Shown: positions 53,943-54,214 of the stretch, piece by piece
Numbering within the stretch: position 1 is the stretch's first letter
Layout of the letters: every line of letters starts with the position of its first letter
Assembly (NCBI GenBank): GCA_002483425.1
Contig: DLHW01000020.1
Span: forward strand, 23,030 to 77,243
Reading direction: 5' to 3'
Length of the DNA stretch: 54,214 nt
Source of the DNA: Methylococcaceae bacterium UBA7658
GTDB lineage: Bacteria > Pseudomonadota > Gammaproteobacteria > Methylococcales > Methylomonadaceae
Position numbers and translations under genes: made by a program
Notes under the pieces: generated by a model
The model's input: the letters and a program-made list of their open reading frames with translations, nothing else
Databases searched by the model: none
Told to the model about the DNA's origin: nothing

Positions 53943-54114
53943 GTAGGTTGGGTTAGACGCGCACTACAACTATAGCCAAACAACACAACTGAACGTTATG
54001 CGCGTCGTAACCCAACGTTCGGAGGTTAAATTGCCGCCCAATGTTGGGTTACTGCGCACGGATAACCTGGTTGAAACCTTATCGTGATTTTTTTGTGCGC
54101 CTAACCCAACCTAC
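53943..54114. repeat. MITE-like element with nested inverted repeats
   Basis: The 172-nt element has terminal inverted repeats: GTAGGTTGGGTTAGACGCGC at the left (53943) and its near-complement GTGCGCCTAACCCAACCTAC at the right (54095-54114). Inside, TGCGCGTCGTAACCCAAC (53999-54016) and GTTGGGTTACTGCGCA (54043-54058) form a second inverted pair using the same sequence theme. There is no ORF inside. It looks like a non-autonomous mobile element or a composite palindromic repeat. Confidence 0.65.
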
Positions 54115-54214
54115 GGCCTACGTAGCTCAGTAAAAAATTGCTTAACCACGAAGCGTGGACGACCAATGCAAAATGAGTGGCGAATAAAAATTTAGGCTCT
54201 AGACTATCAGGAGA

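Noticed and set aside
53824..54114. Possible CRISPR array at the right end
   Set aside because: Repeats are inverted and of differing types, not equal-length direct repeats with unique spacers; no cas gene is present.
1..54214. rRNA or tRNA genes
   Set aside because: No recognisable rRNA segment or cloverleaf was seen in any of the intergenic gaps on either strand, though short tRNAs cannot be excluded with certainty by eye.

Overview
The window reads as a chromosomal segment of a gammaproteobacterium. The pilBCD-coaE-zapD-yacG block, cmoB, hemB of the non-zinc type, MlaC, HtpX and the Entner-Doudoroff set (zwf, edd, eda next to gltA) fit that class. Gene content and repeat families are compatible with a Methylococcales-type organism, but no methane or methanol oxidation gene is in view, so the order is an inference. 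No rRNA, tRNA, CRISPR array, transposase or phage gene was seen.

Region 1 (1-15136) is the accessory and signalling part. It starts with the edge of a DMT-type transporter, a secreted bacterial lysyl oxidase and a SET-domain protein. Then comes a striking cluster: a TonB-dependent receptor and a periplasmic ABC-type substrate-binding protein (SBP), an alpha-oxoamine-synthase-type PLP enzyme on the opposite strand, a second receptor plus SBP paralogous to the first, and, 11 nt further, a 1662-residue hybrid kinase (histidine kinase, three receivers, HPt, PAS, GGDEF, EAL). Both SBP genes carry the same 31-nt element about 48 nt before their start codons. No ABC permease or ATPase is present. 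I propose outer-membrane uptake or sensing coupled through the SBP to c-di-GMP signalling, with the PLP enzyme possibly making the small molecule. This is the best candidate for an undescribed system here.

Region 2 (15137-22232) holds envelope and stress genes: a BON lipoprotein, a Lon-like AAA protease, a small lipoprotein, a DUF937-transmembrane-OmpA fusion, and a divergent HxlR regulator / glutathione S-transferase pair with two matching palindromes between them.

Region 3 (22233-29560) is central carbon metabolism: zwf, edd, eda, gltA. It is interrupted between zwf and edd by a DUF2281/PIN toxin-antitoxin pair, a palindromic repeat and an A+T-rich PD-(D/E)XK nuclease-like gene.

Region 4 (29691-41642) is mostly housekeeping: Nudix hydrolase, a PQQ-dependent-type dehydrogenase, htpX, a P-type cation ATPase, a beta-CASP RNase, aroE, a PuuD-like membrane protein, hemB, mlaC, cmoB.

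Region 5 (41753-51380) contains type IV pilus assembly genes pilB, pilC, pilD followed by coaE, zapD, yacG, then argH, and gap-pyk with a good promoter. Region 6 (51381-54214) is gene-poor, with two secreted proteins of unknown function and several palindromic repeat elements.
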